Origin: Nocardiopsis_B sediminis
GTDB lineage: Bacteria; Actinomycetota; Actinomycetes; Streptosporangiales; Streptosporangiaceae
DNA: 64,000 nucleotides
Assembly: GCF_042650565.1 (NCBI RefSeq)
Contig: NZ_JBHSBH010000004.1
Location: 372,001-436,000, forward strand
Reading direction: 5' to 3'
Position 1 is the stretch's first letter. Each line of letters begins with the position of its first letter. Shown here piece after piece: positions 14,776-23,089 of this stretch. A program made the translations under genes and the position numbers. Under the pieces are notes generated by a model. It searched no databases. It saw only the letters and a program-made list of their open reading frames with translations, and was not told where the DNA came from.

Positions 14776-17295
14776 ATGGCCACCCGTGCGCCCAAAACCC
14801 CCAGGCAGACAGGTGGCGGAGCGTCTCGGGGCGGTTCCGGGAAGGGCGCCGCGAAGAAGGCGCCGGCCCGGCGCTCCTCGGGTGGCTCCGCCGCGCGCAA
14901 ACCCCCGACCAAGAAGAGCGCCCCTCCCCCTTCCGAGGGCCCCATCGCGCTGCTCCTGCTGTGGCTGGGCCGCGGCCTCATGCTGCTGTGGCGGCTGCTC
15001 GCGCACACCGCGGGCGGCATCGCCCGCGCCGCCGGGCGCAGCGCCCGCGACCTCGACCCCGACCTGCGCCGCGACGGCCTGGGCCTGGTGCTGCTGGCGC
15101 TGGGACTGCTCATCGCCGCGGCGGTGTGGTGGGAGACCGAGGGCCCCCTGCCCGAGGCGACCCGCACGGTGGTCGTCGGCGCGTTCGGTACGTTCTCCCC
15201 GGTGCTGCCCCTGCTGGTGCTGCCCTTCGCCTGGCGGCTGATGCGCACGCCCGGCTCGGGCGAGACCGACACGGGCCGGCTCTTCATCGGGTCCTCGGCG
15301 GTGCTGATCGGCCTGCTCGGGCTCATCCACATCGGGCACGGGATCCCTTGGCCCGCCGACGGCCAGGAGCACATCCAGCGCGCGGGCGGCCTGATCGGCT
15401 TCGCCGCCTCCGGGCCCCTCAGCATGCTCATCACCCCGTGGGTCACCGGCGTGCTGCTGTGCATGCTCCTGGTCTTCGGCCTGCTGGTCGTCACGGCCAC
15501 GCCGATCCACCGCATCCCCGAGCGGCTGCGCGGGCTGGCCGGCCCGCTGATGGACCGCGACGGCGGCCCCAGCGCCGGGATCGGCATCCTCGGCCCCGAG
15601 GACGACGCCCCCCGGTCCAAGGCCAAGCGCAAGCGCAAGCCGCGCCCGGCCCCCGAGCCCGCCGAAGCCGACACGGTGGCCGGGGCCAACGAGCGCCCCT
15701 ACGACACCCCGGTCGTGGTGCCCGCACAGGACGACGACCCGCCGGCCCCGGCGCCGAAGCCGGTCCCCGAGCCCACCCCGCCGCCGCAGGCCGTCGAGCA
15801 GCTGTCGATCCCCTCACGGGTGGTCGACGGCGACTACGAGCTGCCCCCGCCGCCCATGCTGAAGCCGGGCACCCCGCCCAAGCCGGGCACCAAGGCCAAC
15901 GCCACGGTGGTCGCGGCGCTGACCGGGGTGCTCGACCAGTTCAACATCGACGCCGATGTCACCGGGTTCACGCGGGGGCCCACGGTCACCCGCTACGAGA
16001 TCGAGCTCGGGCCCGCGGTCAAGGTCGAGAAGGTCACCGCGCTCAGCAAGAACATCGCGCTGTCGGTGAAGAGCGCCGACGTGCGCATCCAGTCGCCGAT
16101 CCCCGGCAAGTCCGCCATCGGGGTGGAGATCCCCAACACCGACAAGGACATCGTCAGCCTGGGCGACGTCATGAGCTCGGCCCCGGCGACCTCCGACGAC
16201 CACCCGATGGTGGTGGGCCTGGGCAAGGACATCGAGGGCACCAACGTGGTGGCCAACCTGGCCAAGATGCCCCACGTCCTGGTCGCCGGCGCCACCGGAG
16301 CGGGCAAGTCGACCTGCATCAACGGGTTCATCACCTCGATCATGATGCGGGCCACCCCCGACGAGGTCCGGCTGATCCTGATCGACCCCAAGCGGGTCGA
16401 GCTGACCATGTACGAGGGCATCCCGCACCTCATCACGCCGATCATCACCAGCCCGAAGAAGGCGGCCGACGCCCTCCAGTGGGTGGTGGGCGAGATGGAC
16501 CGCCGCTACGACGACCTCGCGGCATCGGGGTACCGGCACGTCGACGACTTCAACGCGGCGGTGCGCGCCGGGGAGCTCACGGCCCCTCCCGGCAGCGAGC
16601 GCGAGTACGAGCCCTACCCCTACCTGCTGGTGATCGTCGACGAGCTGGCCGACCTGATGATGGTGGCCCCGCGCGACGTCGAGGACGCGATCGTGCGCAT
16701 CACGCAGCTGGCGCGGGCGGCCGGCATCCATCTGGTCCTGGCCACCCAGCGCCCGAGCGTGGACGTCGTCACGGGCCTCATCAAGGCGAACGTGCCCTCG
16801 CGGCTGGCGTTCGCCACATCCAGCCTCGCCGACAGCCGGGTCATCCTGGACCAGCCCGGGGCCGAGAAGCTGGTCGGCAAGGGCGACGCCCTCTTCCTGC
16901 CGATGGGCGCGGGCAAGCCGATCCGGTTGCAGAACGCGTGGGTCACCGAGAAGGAGATCCGGGCGATCGTCGAGCACTGCAAGAAGCAGGCCGAGCCCAG
17001 CTACCGCGATGACGTCGGCACCGCCGAGGCGAAGAAGAAGGAGATCGACGAGGAGGTCGGCGACGACCTGGACCTGCTGATGCAGGCGATCGAGCTGGTG
17101 GTGACCACCCAGTTCGGCTCCACGTCGATGCTCCAGCGCAAGCTGCGCGTCGGGTTCGCCAAGGCCGGCCGGCTCATGGACCTCATGGAGAGCCGCGACG
17201 TCGTGGGGCCCAGCGAGGGGTCCAAGGCGCGTGACGTGCTCGTGAAGCCCGACGACCTGCCGGGCGTGCTCACGGAGCTGCGCGGGGGCTCCTGA
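14776..17295 (+). CDS. ftsK: DNA translocase FtsK/SpoIIIE
   Basis: FtsK is a septal, membrane-anchored motor that pumps chromosomal DNA during division or sporulation. The order is: a basic tail (1-55), four hydrophobic helices (about 60-250), a Pro-rich linker (about 270-360), then the motor. The motor has Walker A AGATGAGKSTCINGF, Walker B LLVIVDELADLMM and the ATQRPSVDV motif. A C-terminal gamma winged helix (about 765-839; FGSTSMLQRKLRVGFAKAG) recognises KOPS-type sequences. Length is 839 residues. ATG 14776 is used; GTG 14767 in frame would add three residues. It sits downstream of rnj as in Streptomyces. Confidence 0.96.
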   Translation: MATRAPKTPRQTGGGASRGGSGKGAAKKAPARRSSGGSAARKPPTKKSAPPPSEGPIALLLLWLGRGLMLLWRLLAHTAGGIARAAGRSARDLDPDLRRDGLGLVLLALGLLIAAAVWWETEGPLPEATRTVVVGAFGTFSPVLPLLVLPFAWRLMRTPGSGETDTGRLFIGSSAVLIGLLGLIHIGHGIPWPADGQEHIQRAGGLIGFAASGPLSMLITPWVTGVLLCMLLVFGLLVVTATPIHRIPERLRGLAGPLMDRDGGPSAGIGILGPEDDAPRSKAKRKRKPRPAPEPAEADTVAGANERPYDTPVVVPAQDDDPPAPAPKPVPEPTPPPQAVEQLSIPSRVVDGDYELPPPPMLKPGTPPKPGTKANATVVAALTGVLDQFNIDADVTGFTRGPTVTRYEIELGPAVKVEKVTALSKNIALSVKSADVRIQSPIPGKSAIGVEIPNTDKDIVSLGDVMSSAPATSDDHPMVVGLGKDIEGTNVVANLAKMPHVLVAGATGAGKSTCINGFITSIMMRATPDEVRLILIDPKRVELTMYEGIPHLITPIITSPKKAADALQWVVGEMDRRYDDLAASGYRHVDDFNAAVRAGELTAPPGSEREYEPYPYLLVIVDELADLMMVAPRDVEDAIVRITQLARAAGIHLVLATQRPSVDVVTGLIKANVPSRLAFATSSLADSRVILDQPGAEKLVGKGDALFLPMGAGKPIRLQNAWVTEKEIRAIVEHCKKQAEPSYRDDVGTAEAKKKEIDEEVGDDLDLLMQAIELVVTTQFGSTSMLQRKLRVGFAKAGRLMDLMESRDVVGPSEGSKARDVLVKPDDLPGVLTELRGGS

Positions 17296-17651
17296 GGGCC
17301 CCTGCGCGCCGCTGAGGGCCACGGAGACGGCTGCGAGGACACGACCGGGTTCCCCGGCCCGCCCCTGCCCTCCCGCGCCGTGAAATGCCCGGAAAAACCG
17401 CGTGGTGCACCCTCGGTCCCGTTCCGGGGTGATCGGGGTATTCCGGAGGTACGTCGGGGTTGACCGATTTTTTCCAGGTTCATTGGCCGTGGACGAACGA
17501 CCTGGGCCGGGTCCGCGCCGCACAGTAGGTAGGGGTGAACCCGACGGATCCGTGCGGGGTGCCCGGGACCCGAGAACCCGGCCCCGGCCGGCACCGCGTG
17601 CGGATCCGGGTGCGCCCACCGATGCACTCGACACCTTCCGAAGGGGGCGGC
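17296..17651 (+). other. Intergenic region ftsK to rodZ
   Basis: These 356 bases contain no credible gene. The visible signal is a minus-35-like TTGACC with a T-tract (17459 onward, TTGACCGATTTTTT) in an A+T-enriched stretch, but no clear -10 follows at the proper distance. TTCCGG occurs twice about 22 bases apart near 17423 and 17444. The end holds a strong ribosome site (AAGGGGGCGG) for rodZ. Confidence 0.4.
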
Positions 17652-18398
17652 ATGACGACGATCGGCGCCAGACTGGCCGCTGTCCGCGAAGAGGCCGGCC
17701 ACTCGCTCGTCGCACTGAGCGAGCGGACCCGCATACGCGAGGCCATCCTCGCGGCCATGGAGCAGGACCGGTTCGACGAGTGCGGGGGCGCCTTCTACGT
17801 CCGCGGCCACATCCGCGCCATCTGCCGCGACCTGGGCGCCGATCCCGAGCCGCTGCTCACCCGCTTCGACAACGAGTACACCGAAGCCCGCCCCGAGCCG
17901 CTGCTCACCGACCCCGTCACCCGGCCCGGCGAGCCGCGGCGCCACGTCGTCGCCATCAGCCTGCGCGAGCGGCTGCGGTGGCCCTGGCCGCGCCGCGCGG
18001 AGGACCCCGGCGAGGCCGGGCCGGAGACCGAGACTGAGGCACCGGGCGCAACGGAGGTGGCGGAGGAGGTGCGCGCACCTGTCGCACCGGCGCGCGTGCC
18101 GCGCCCGCGCACGGCCCCCGCCGCCGAGTCCGGCGCCGAACGGCAGGGGGAGCCCGGGACAGCCCTCGCCGGGACCCTGGCCGAGGTCGCGCACCGGCCC
18201 TGGCCGCTGGTCGCCGCCGGGGCCATCATGGTGGCCGGGGTCGCGACGGTCTTCCAGATGTGGTCGGCCGACGGCGCACTGAGCGCCGCGACGCGCAGCG
18301 GGCCGCAGCCGCAGCCGGCCGGGCAGAGCGGCCCGGCCGACCCCGGGCCCGAAGGGGCCGCGGACCCCGCCGCCGTCCAGGGCGAGGGCGGGCGCTGA
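17652..18398 (+). CDS. RodZ-like helix-turn-helix membrane protein
   Basis: An N-terminal HTH_25 domain (about residues 1-70; IGARLAAVREEAGHSLVALS, IREAILAAMEQDRFDECGG, FYVRGHIRAICRDLGAD) precedes an acidic and Pro/Ala-rich linker. One transmembrane helix follows (about 188-206, PWPLVAAGAIMVAGVATVF), then a short Gly/Pro tail outside the membrane. This is the actinobacterial version of RodZ, linked to cell shape and wall synthesis rather than to DNA binding. Its position between ftsK and rimO is conserved. The first open ATG upstream (17535) is rejected because ATG 17652 has a strong ribosome site and begins the domain. Confidence 0.8.
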   Translation: MTTIGARLAAVREEAGHSLVALSERTRIREAILAAMEQDRFDECGGAFYVRGHIRAICRDLGADPEPLLTRFDNEYTEARPEPLLTDPVTRPGEPRRHVVAISLRERLRWPWPRRAEDPGEAGPETETEAPGATEVAEEVRAPVAPARVPRPRTAPAAESGAERQGEPGTALAGTLAEVAHRPWPLVAAGAIMVAGVATVFQMWSADGALSAATRSGPQPQPAGQSGPADPGPEGAADPAAVQGEGGR

Positions 18399-18658
18399 AC
18401 GCGGCGGCCGCGGCCCCGCGGTCCCCGGCGATGACGACGACCTCCGATGCGAGGGCCGCCCTTGGGCGTCCGCCGCACGGGGGTCGTCGCGCGTGCGGCC
18501 GCCCCGCCCGGCCGCACCCTCCCACCCGAGGGCACCGGCCGGTCGACGGGCCATCGGGCCGAAGCCCCGGACGGAGGATCTACCCTGGTGGGGTGTGGCG
18601 GTGTGCCACGCAGTGTTCTCCGCCGTCCGTCTCCGTATCTCCCGTAACCTTGGAAGCC

Positions 18659-20098
18659 ATGTCATCGCGCCGTACTGTCTCGCTCGTCACCCTCGGCTGC
18701 GCGCGCAACGAGGTCGATTCCGAAGAGCTCGCCGGGCGCCTGGCCGCCGGCGGCTGGGACCTCGTCGACACCGACAGCGGTGAGCAGGCCGATGTCGTCG
18801 TGGTCAACACCTGCGGCTTCATCGAAGCCGCCAAGCAGGACTCCATCGAGGCGCTGCTGAACTCCGCCGATGACGGCACCAAGGTGGTCGCGGCCGGCTG
18901 CATGGCCGAGCGCTACGGCTCCGAGCTCGCCGCCGCCCTGCCCGAGGCCCAGGTCATCGGGTTCGACGACTACGCCGACATCTCCGGCCGGCTCGACGAC
19001 GTCGTGGCCGGCCGCGCCCTCGTCCCGCACGACCCCCGCGACCGCCGCACCCTGCTGCCGATCTCGCCCACCGAGCGCCCGGAGGGCCGCAGCGCCCACG
19101 TGCCCGGCCACGCCGAGTTCGCCCCGCTCCCCGACGGCGTCGCCCCCGCATCGGGCCCGCGCGTGCCCCGCCGCCGGCTGGCCGGCGGCCCGGTGGCCAA
19201 CCTCAAGATCGCCTCCGGGTGCGACCGCCGCTGCACCTTCTGCGCGATCCCCGCCTTCCGGGGCGCCTACATCTCCCGCCACCCCGACGACGTCGTGCGC
19301 GAGGCCGAATGGCTGGCGGGCGAGGGCGTCCGCGAACTCTTCCTGGTCAGCGAGAACTCCACCTCCTACGGCAAGGATCTCGGCGACCTCCGCGCGCTGG
19401 AGTCCCTGCTGCCGCGCCTGGCCGCGGTCGAGGGCATCGAGCGCGTGCGGGTCAGCTACCTCCAGCCCGCCGAGGTCCGCCCCGGCCTGATCGACGTCCT
19501 CACCGGCACCCCCGGGGTCGTCCCCTACTTCGACCTCTCCTTCCAGCACGCCAGCGGGCCGCTGCTGCGGCGCATGCGGCGCTTCGGCGACCGCACGCGC
19601 TTCCTGGAGCTGCTGGAGGCCGCCCGCAAGAACGCCCCGGACGCCGGGGCGCGCTCCAACTTCATCGTCGGCTTCCCGGGCGAGACCGAGGAGGAGTTCG
19701 GCGAGCTCGTGGCCTTCCTGGAGGAGGCGCGGCTCGACGCCATCGGCGTGTTCGGCTACTCCGACGAGGACGGAACCGAGGCCGCCGGGCACGACGCCAA
19801 GCTGGCGGACGAGATCATCGCCGAGCGGGCCGATCGGCTCAACCGGTTAGCGGAGGAACTCATGGCACAACGCTCGGAGGAGCGCATCGGCTCCACCGTC
19901 GAGGTCCTCATCGAAGCCGACCTCGGCGACGGCGCCTTCGAAGGCCGCGCCGCCCACCAGGCGCCCGAGGTCGACGGCAGCACGGTCGTGCACGGCACCG
20001 GCCTGCGCGTGGGCGACCTCGTCACCGCCACGGTGACCGAGGCGCTGGGCGCCGACCTGGTCGCCGAGACCGCCCCCGGCTTGCCGGGTCCGCGATGA
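18659..20098 (+). CDS. rimO: Ribosomal protein S12 methylthiotransferase
   Basis: RimO is a radical-SAM enzyme that adds a methylthio group to an aspartate of ribosomal protein S12. The N-terminal UPF0004 domain has VTLGCARNEVDSE and VVNTCGFIEAAK. The radical-SAM cluster is SGCDRRCTFCAIPAFRG (CxxxCxxC), and a C-terminal TRAM domain follows. Length is 479 residues. An insert of about 40 residues, rich in Pro and Arg, lies between the two domains (about 120-165), longer than in Escherichia coli. ATG 18659 has GGAAG at a good distance. It overlaps pgsA by four bases. MiaB, the tRNA-directed paralogue, is also in this window. Confidence 0.95.
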   Translation: MSSRRTVSLVTLGCARNEVDSEELAGRLAAGGWDLVDTDSGEQADVVVVNTCGFIEAAKQDSIEALLNSADDGTKVVAAGCMAERYGSELAAALPEAQVIGFDDYADISGRLDDVVAGRALVPHDPRDRRTLLPISPTERPEGRSAHVPGHAEFAPLPDGVAPASGPRVPRRRLAGGPVANLKIASGCDRRCTFCAIPAFRGAYISRHPDDVVREAEWLAGEGVRELFLVSENSTSYGKDLGDLRALESLLPRLAAVEGIERVRVSYLQPAEVRPGLIDVLTGTPGVVPYFDLSFQHASGPLLRRMRRFGDRTRFLELLEAARKNAPDAGARSNFIVGFPGETEEEFGELVAFLEEARLDAIGVFGYSDEDGTEAAGHDAKLADEIIAERADRLNRLAEELMAQRSEERIGSTVEVLIEADLGDGAFEGRAAHQAPEVDGSTVVHGTGLRVGDLVTATVTEALGADLVAETAPGLPGPR

Positions 20099-20694
20099 AC
20101 GGCCCCGCCCCGGCGCCCGCCCCAACCCCGGGGCCCGTCCCGGTGTGGAACATCGCCAACATCCTCACCATGAGCCGGCTGGTCATGGTGCCGCTGTTCG
20201 TCGTGTTCATGTTCCTGGAGCACCCGGCCTGGCGGTTCGCGGCCTTCGCGGTCTTCGTGCTCGCGGCCATCACCGACCGCATCGACGGCGAGCTCGCCCG
20301 CCGCCGCAACCTCGTCACCGACTTCGGCAAGATCGCCGACCCCATCGCCGACAAGGCGCTGACCGGGGCGGCCCTGGTCGTGCTGTCCATGCTCGGCGAG
20401 CTGTGGTGGTGGGTGACCATCGCCATCCTGGTCCGCGAATGGGGCATCACCGCGCTGCGGTTCGCGGTGATCAGGTACGGGGTCATCCCGGCCAGCAGGG
20501 GCGGCAAGCTCAAGACGGTGCTCCAGATCGTGGCGATCGCCGTCTACCTGTTCCCGCTGCCCGAGCCGCTGCACATCGTCGCGCACGTGCTCATGGCGGC
20601 CGCGCTCGCCGTCACCCTGTGGACCGGTGGCGACTACGTCGTCCAGGCCCTCCGGCTGCGCCGCTCTGCGCGGGCCGGCGCGTCCGGCGGGTGA
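20095..20694 (+). CDS. pgsA: CDP-diacylglycerol-glycerol-3-phosphate 3-phosphatidyltransferase
   Basis: PgsA makes phosphatidylglycerophosphate, the precursor of phosphatidylglycerol and cardiolipin, in the membrane. The CDP-alcohol phosphatidyltransferase motif is complete: DRIDGELARRR, then DFGKIADPIADK, with all four metal-binding aspartates (about residues 62-87). Five to six hydrophobic helices fit the 199 residues. A Pro/Ala stretch (residues 4-17) precedes the first helix. ATGA overlap with rimO and GTGA overlap with cinA make a tight rimO-pgsA-cinA operon, an order common in actinobacteria. Confidence 0.94.
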   Translation: MNGPAPAPAPTPGPVPVWNIANILTMSRLVMVPLFVVFMFLEHPAWRFAAFAVFVLAAITDRIDGELARRRNLVTDFGKIADPIADKALTGAALVVLSMLGELWWWVTIAILVREWGITALRFAVIRYGVIPASRGGKLKTVLQIVAIAVYLFPLPEPLHIVAHVLMAAALAVTLWTGGDYVVQALRLRRSARAGASGG

Positions 20695-21173
20695 GCCCGG
20701 CCGCGCAGGCGCACCGCGCACTGTCGGCGCTCGGTGCCACCGTCGCGACCGCCGAATCCCTCACGGGCGGCCTGATCGGCGCCGCCCTCACCTCGGTGGC
20801 GGGGGCGTCGGCCACCTACCGCGGCGGGGTCGTGGCCTATGCGACCGATCTCAAGTCGGCCCTGCTGGGGGTCCCCGCCGGCCTGCTGGCCGCGCACGGG
20901 GCCGTCCACCCCGATGTCGCCCGGGCCATGGCCGCGGGGGCGCGCGAGAGGCTGGGCGCCACGTTCGGACTCGCCGTGACCGGGGTCGCCGGCCCCGAAC
21001 CGCAGGACGGCCGGGAGGTCGGGACCGTCTTCTGCGCCGTGGCCGGGCCGGGCAGCGCCGTGCGGGTCGATGAGCTGCGGCTCAACGGCGCCCGCGCGGC
21101 GATCCGGGACCAAACGGTTGAACAGGCACTTCGGTTCCTCATTGCGGAAGTGGCGCGCACCACGCACAAATAA
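20691..21173 (+). CDS. CinA C-terminal-domain protein (nicotinamide-nucleotide amidase type)
   Basis: This 160-residue protein consists only of the CinA C-terminal domain, which in studied members (PncC) deamidates nicotinamide mononucleotide for NAD recycling. The signature ATAESLTGGLIGAALTSVAG near residue 17, YATDLKSALLGV, and LAVTGVAGPEPQDG in the middle match the family. The N-terminal pyrophosphatase domain of full CinA is absent, as in many actinobacteria. Start GTG 20691 overlaps the pgsA stop. DNA uptake, the source of the name cinA, is not implied. Confidence 0.88.
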   Translation: MSPAAQAHRALSALGATVATAESLTGGLIGAALTSVAGASATYRGGVVAYATDLKSALLGVPAGLLAAHGAVHPDVARAMAAGARERLGATFGLAVTGVAGPEPQDGREVGTVFCAVAGPGSAVRVDELRLNGARAAIRDQTVEQALRFLIAEVARTTHK

Positions 21174-21298
21174 GGCCCTCCGGACCGTTCGAAGCGCCGC
21201 GTACTGGGAACAAACCGTCACCAAGATCGTGTTACCCCTCCAGCGAACAGAAAGCCATGAGGTGCGACGATCTGGCGTCGGGCAGGTACGGTGTTTTT

Positions 21299-21318
21299 TA
21301 TGATGGTCGCTACCGGTG
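21299..21318 (+). promoter_or_regulatory. clgR promoter and possible ClgR box
   Basis: TATGAT (21299-21304) is a good -10 after a T-tract, with no matching -35, as expected for an activator-dependent promoter. CGCTACCGGTG (21308-21318) resembles the reported ClgR core CGCY-nAn-RGCG with two mismatches, which would fit autoregulation. Confidence 0.35.
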
Positions 21319-21331
21319 GGAGGGAGCGCGA

Positions 21332-21685
21332 ATGATGGTCCTGCTTCGTCACCTACTTGGTGACGTACTACGGCGGCTACGGCAGCGACAGGGCCGCACC
21401 CTCCGCGAGGTGTCGGCCGATGCCCGGGTCTCCCTGGGCTATCTGTCCGAGGTCGAACGAGGGCAGAAGGAAGCCTCCTCGGAGCTGCTCTCCTCGATCT
21501 GCGGCGCCCTGGGCGTCCCGCTGTCCCAGGTTCTGCGCGAGGTCGCCGACCAGCTGGCCCTCGCCGAACTCCAAGAGGCCGCACTTCTCAGCGGCTCGGT
21601 CCAGACCGAGTCCGTCCCCGACCGGCTCGGCATCGACGCGGTACCCGACCGCGTTCCCGATGTCGTCGACATGGTGGGTGTCTGA
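21332..21685 (+). CDS. clgR: ClgR-type helix-turn-helix regulator
   Basis: This short Xre-type regulator has 117 residues. The helix-turn-helix (about residues 5-65; LLGDVLRRLRQRQGRTLREV, SADARVSLGYLSEVERGQKE, ASSELLSSICGALGVPLSQV) matches ClgR, which activates clp protease and stress genes in Streptomyces, Corynebacterium and Mycobacterium. In those bacteria ClgR is itself degraded by Clp. Here the end is a short Val-rich tail (VVDMVGV) rather than the LAA-type degron known for Streptomyces ClgR. ATG 21332 follows GGGAGGGAG. The position downstream of cinA is the conserved actinobacterial one. Confidence 0.88.
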   Translation: MMVLLRHLLGDVLRRLRQRQGRTLREVSADARVSLGYLSEVERGQKEASSELLSSICGALGVPLSQVLREVADQLALAELQEAALLSGSVQTESVPDRLGIDAVPDRVPDVVDMVGV

Positions 21686-21760
21686 GCCACCGCACCACCC
21701 CGACACCCTCCCCGCACACTGACCCCGACTCCGTGCCCGGCACGGTGCGCATACGGTGAC

Positions 21761-21800
21761 GAGGCCGGCCGCTCCCCAGCGGTCGGCCTCGTCCTTTTCC
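21761..21800 (+). terminator. Terminator after clgR
   Basis: A 13-bp inverted repeat with one mismatch (21761-21773 and 21778-21790, loop CCCC) is followed by GTCCTTTTCC. It is one of the few stems in this window with a following T-rich run. Confidence 0.85.
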
Positions 21801-21904
21801 CTCCCCTGCGGCGCCCCCGGCCCTGCCCCGGCCCGACGTTTCCCCCGCCGCCGCCTCGGGCAGTGGGCCCTGGAGACACAGACGATCTCGGGGGGATGAG
21901 CACC

Positions 21905-22372
21905 ATGGCGAAGATTCACGGACCGCTGAGCGACGCCGCCCGCAAGACCACGGGCGATGCCCTCCAGGGCGCGGTGGTCGACCTGATCGACCTGACCCTG
22001 GTCGCCAAGCAGGCGCACTGGAACGTGGTGGGCCGCACCTTCCGCTCGGTCCACCTCCAGCTCGACGAGGTGGTCGAGGTGGCCCGCGACCACACCGACA
22101 CCCTCGCCGAGCGCGCGGTGGCCATCGGCGTGAACCCCGACGGCCGCTCCGCCACGGTCGCCGCCGACACCAGGATCTCCCAGCCCGATGCGGGCTACGT
22201 CCAGGACGACAAGGCGATCGCGCTGATCACCGACGCCCTGAGCACGGTGGTCAAGCGCTTCCGCAAGCGCATCGACGCCACCGCCGACCCCGACCCGGTG
22301 ACCCAGGACCGCCTGATCTCGGCGGCCGAGGACCTCGAACAGCAGCACTGGATGTTCGAGGCCATGCGCTGA
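21905..22372 (+). CDS. dps: Dps-family ferritin-like DNA-protecting protein
   Basis: A 155-residue four-helix ferritin-like protein that forms dodecamers, oxidises ferrous iron and shields DNA under oxidative or starvation stress. The ferroxidase ligands at the subunit interface are visible in AKQAHWNVVGRTF (His) and SVHLQLDEVVEVARDHTD (Asp, Glu). There is little Lys/Arg-rich tail, so DNA binding may be weak. ATG 21905 has GGGGGG nine bases upstream; ATG 21896 in frame abuts that G-run and is less likely. It is followed by a very strong bidirectional terminator. Confidence 0.9.
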   Translation: MAKIHGPLSDAARKTTGDALQGAVVDLIDLTLVAKQAHWNVVGRTFRSVHLQLDEVVEVARDHTDTLAERAVAIGVNPDGRSATVAADTRISQPDAGYVQDDKAIALITDALSTVVKRFRKRIDATADPDPVTQDRLISAAEDLEQQHWMFEAMR

Positions 22373-22410
22373 GCGGCCCCTGCACCCCGCGGGCCGGGAG
22401 AGGCACACCG

Positions 22411-22450
22411 AACGGCGCGAGGGGGTCCGCACGGACCCCCTCGCGCCGTT
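22411..22450. terminator. Bidirectional terminator between dps and the Rrf2 gene
   Basis: A perfect 19-bp stem (22411-22429 and 22432-22450) with a two-base centre lies between convergent genes. Confidence 0.88.
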
Positions 22451-22480
22451 TCGTTGCCATGGCCGGCCGGGCCGCCGGTG

Positions 22481-22933
22481 TCAGCTCGCCCAGGCGTCGG
22501 GGTCCTCGGCCAGGATGCGCACATTGTCGGGGAGCTTGCCCCGGGAGACGTGGTCCAGGCTGACGCTCTCCAGGATGGAGCGCTCACTGGCGCGCAGCGC
22601 GATCCACACCTGCTGGAGGCTGCGGGCGGCGCCGTCGTAGTCGACGTGCTCCGGGCGTTCCCCGCGCACGTTGGCGAGCGGGCCGTCGACCGCGCGGATG
22701 ATGTCGGCCAGGGATATCTCCGTGGCGGGGCGGGCCAGCCAGTAGCCGCCGACGGGGCCCCGCTGGCTGCGGACCAGGCCGGCGCGGCGGAGCTGGGTGA
22801 GGATGTTCTCCAGGAATTTTCCGGGTATCGCCTGGGCGCGCGCGAGCTGTTCGGCCGTAACCGGGCCGCCACTGGCGGCTGCGAGTTCGGCCGCGGCGCG
22901 CAACGCGTAGTCGACCCGGGCAGAAAGGCGCAT
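22481..22933 (-). CDS. Rrf2-family transcriptional regulator without cysteines
   Basis: A 150-residue winged helix-turn-helix protein: MRLSARVDYALRAAAELAAA, QAIPGKFLENILTQLRRAGL and SQRGPVGGYWLARPATEISL are the Rrf2 signature. IscR, NsrR and RsrR hold an iron-sulfur cluster with cysteines near residues 90-110. This protein has no cysteine at all, so it should sense something other than through an Fe-S cluster. ATG 22933 starts the conserved sequence. It is monocistronic and convergent with dps. Its targets are unknown. Confidence 0.88.
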   Translation of the reverse strand: MRLSARVDYALRAAAELAAASGGPVTAEQLARAQAIPGKFLENILTQLRRAGLVRSQRGPVGGYWLARPATEISLADIIRAVDGPLANVRGERPEHVDYDGAARSLQQVWIALRASERSILESVSLDHVSRGKLPDNVRILAEDPDAWAS

Positions 22934-23043
22934 GCTGCGATTATGCCGTGAATCGAGGGGAGATCGGGTCAATGGGGCGGTGGTGTGGCGCCGCAGCGCA
23001 GGTGGCGGGGTGCATCGGACTTCTCCTACCGGTGAAGACGGCC

Positions 23044-23080
23044 GTCCGGCGCGCCGTTCCCGAAGGGCGGAGCGCCGGAC
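23044..23080 (-). terminator. Stem-loop after the GH3 gene
   Basis: Perfect 9-bp arms (23044-23052 and 23072-23080) with a 19-base G/C loop, ten bases beyond the stop of the leftward sugar operon. Confidence 0.6.
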
Positions 23081-23089
23081 CTGACGACC

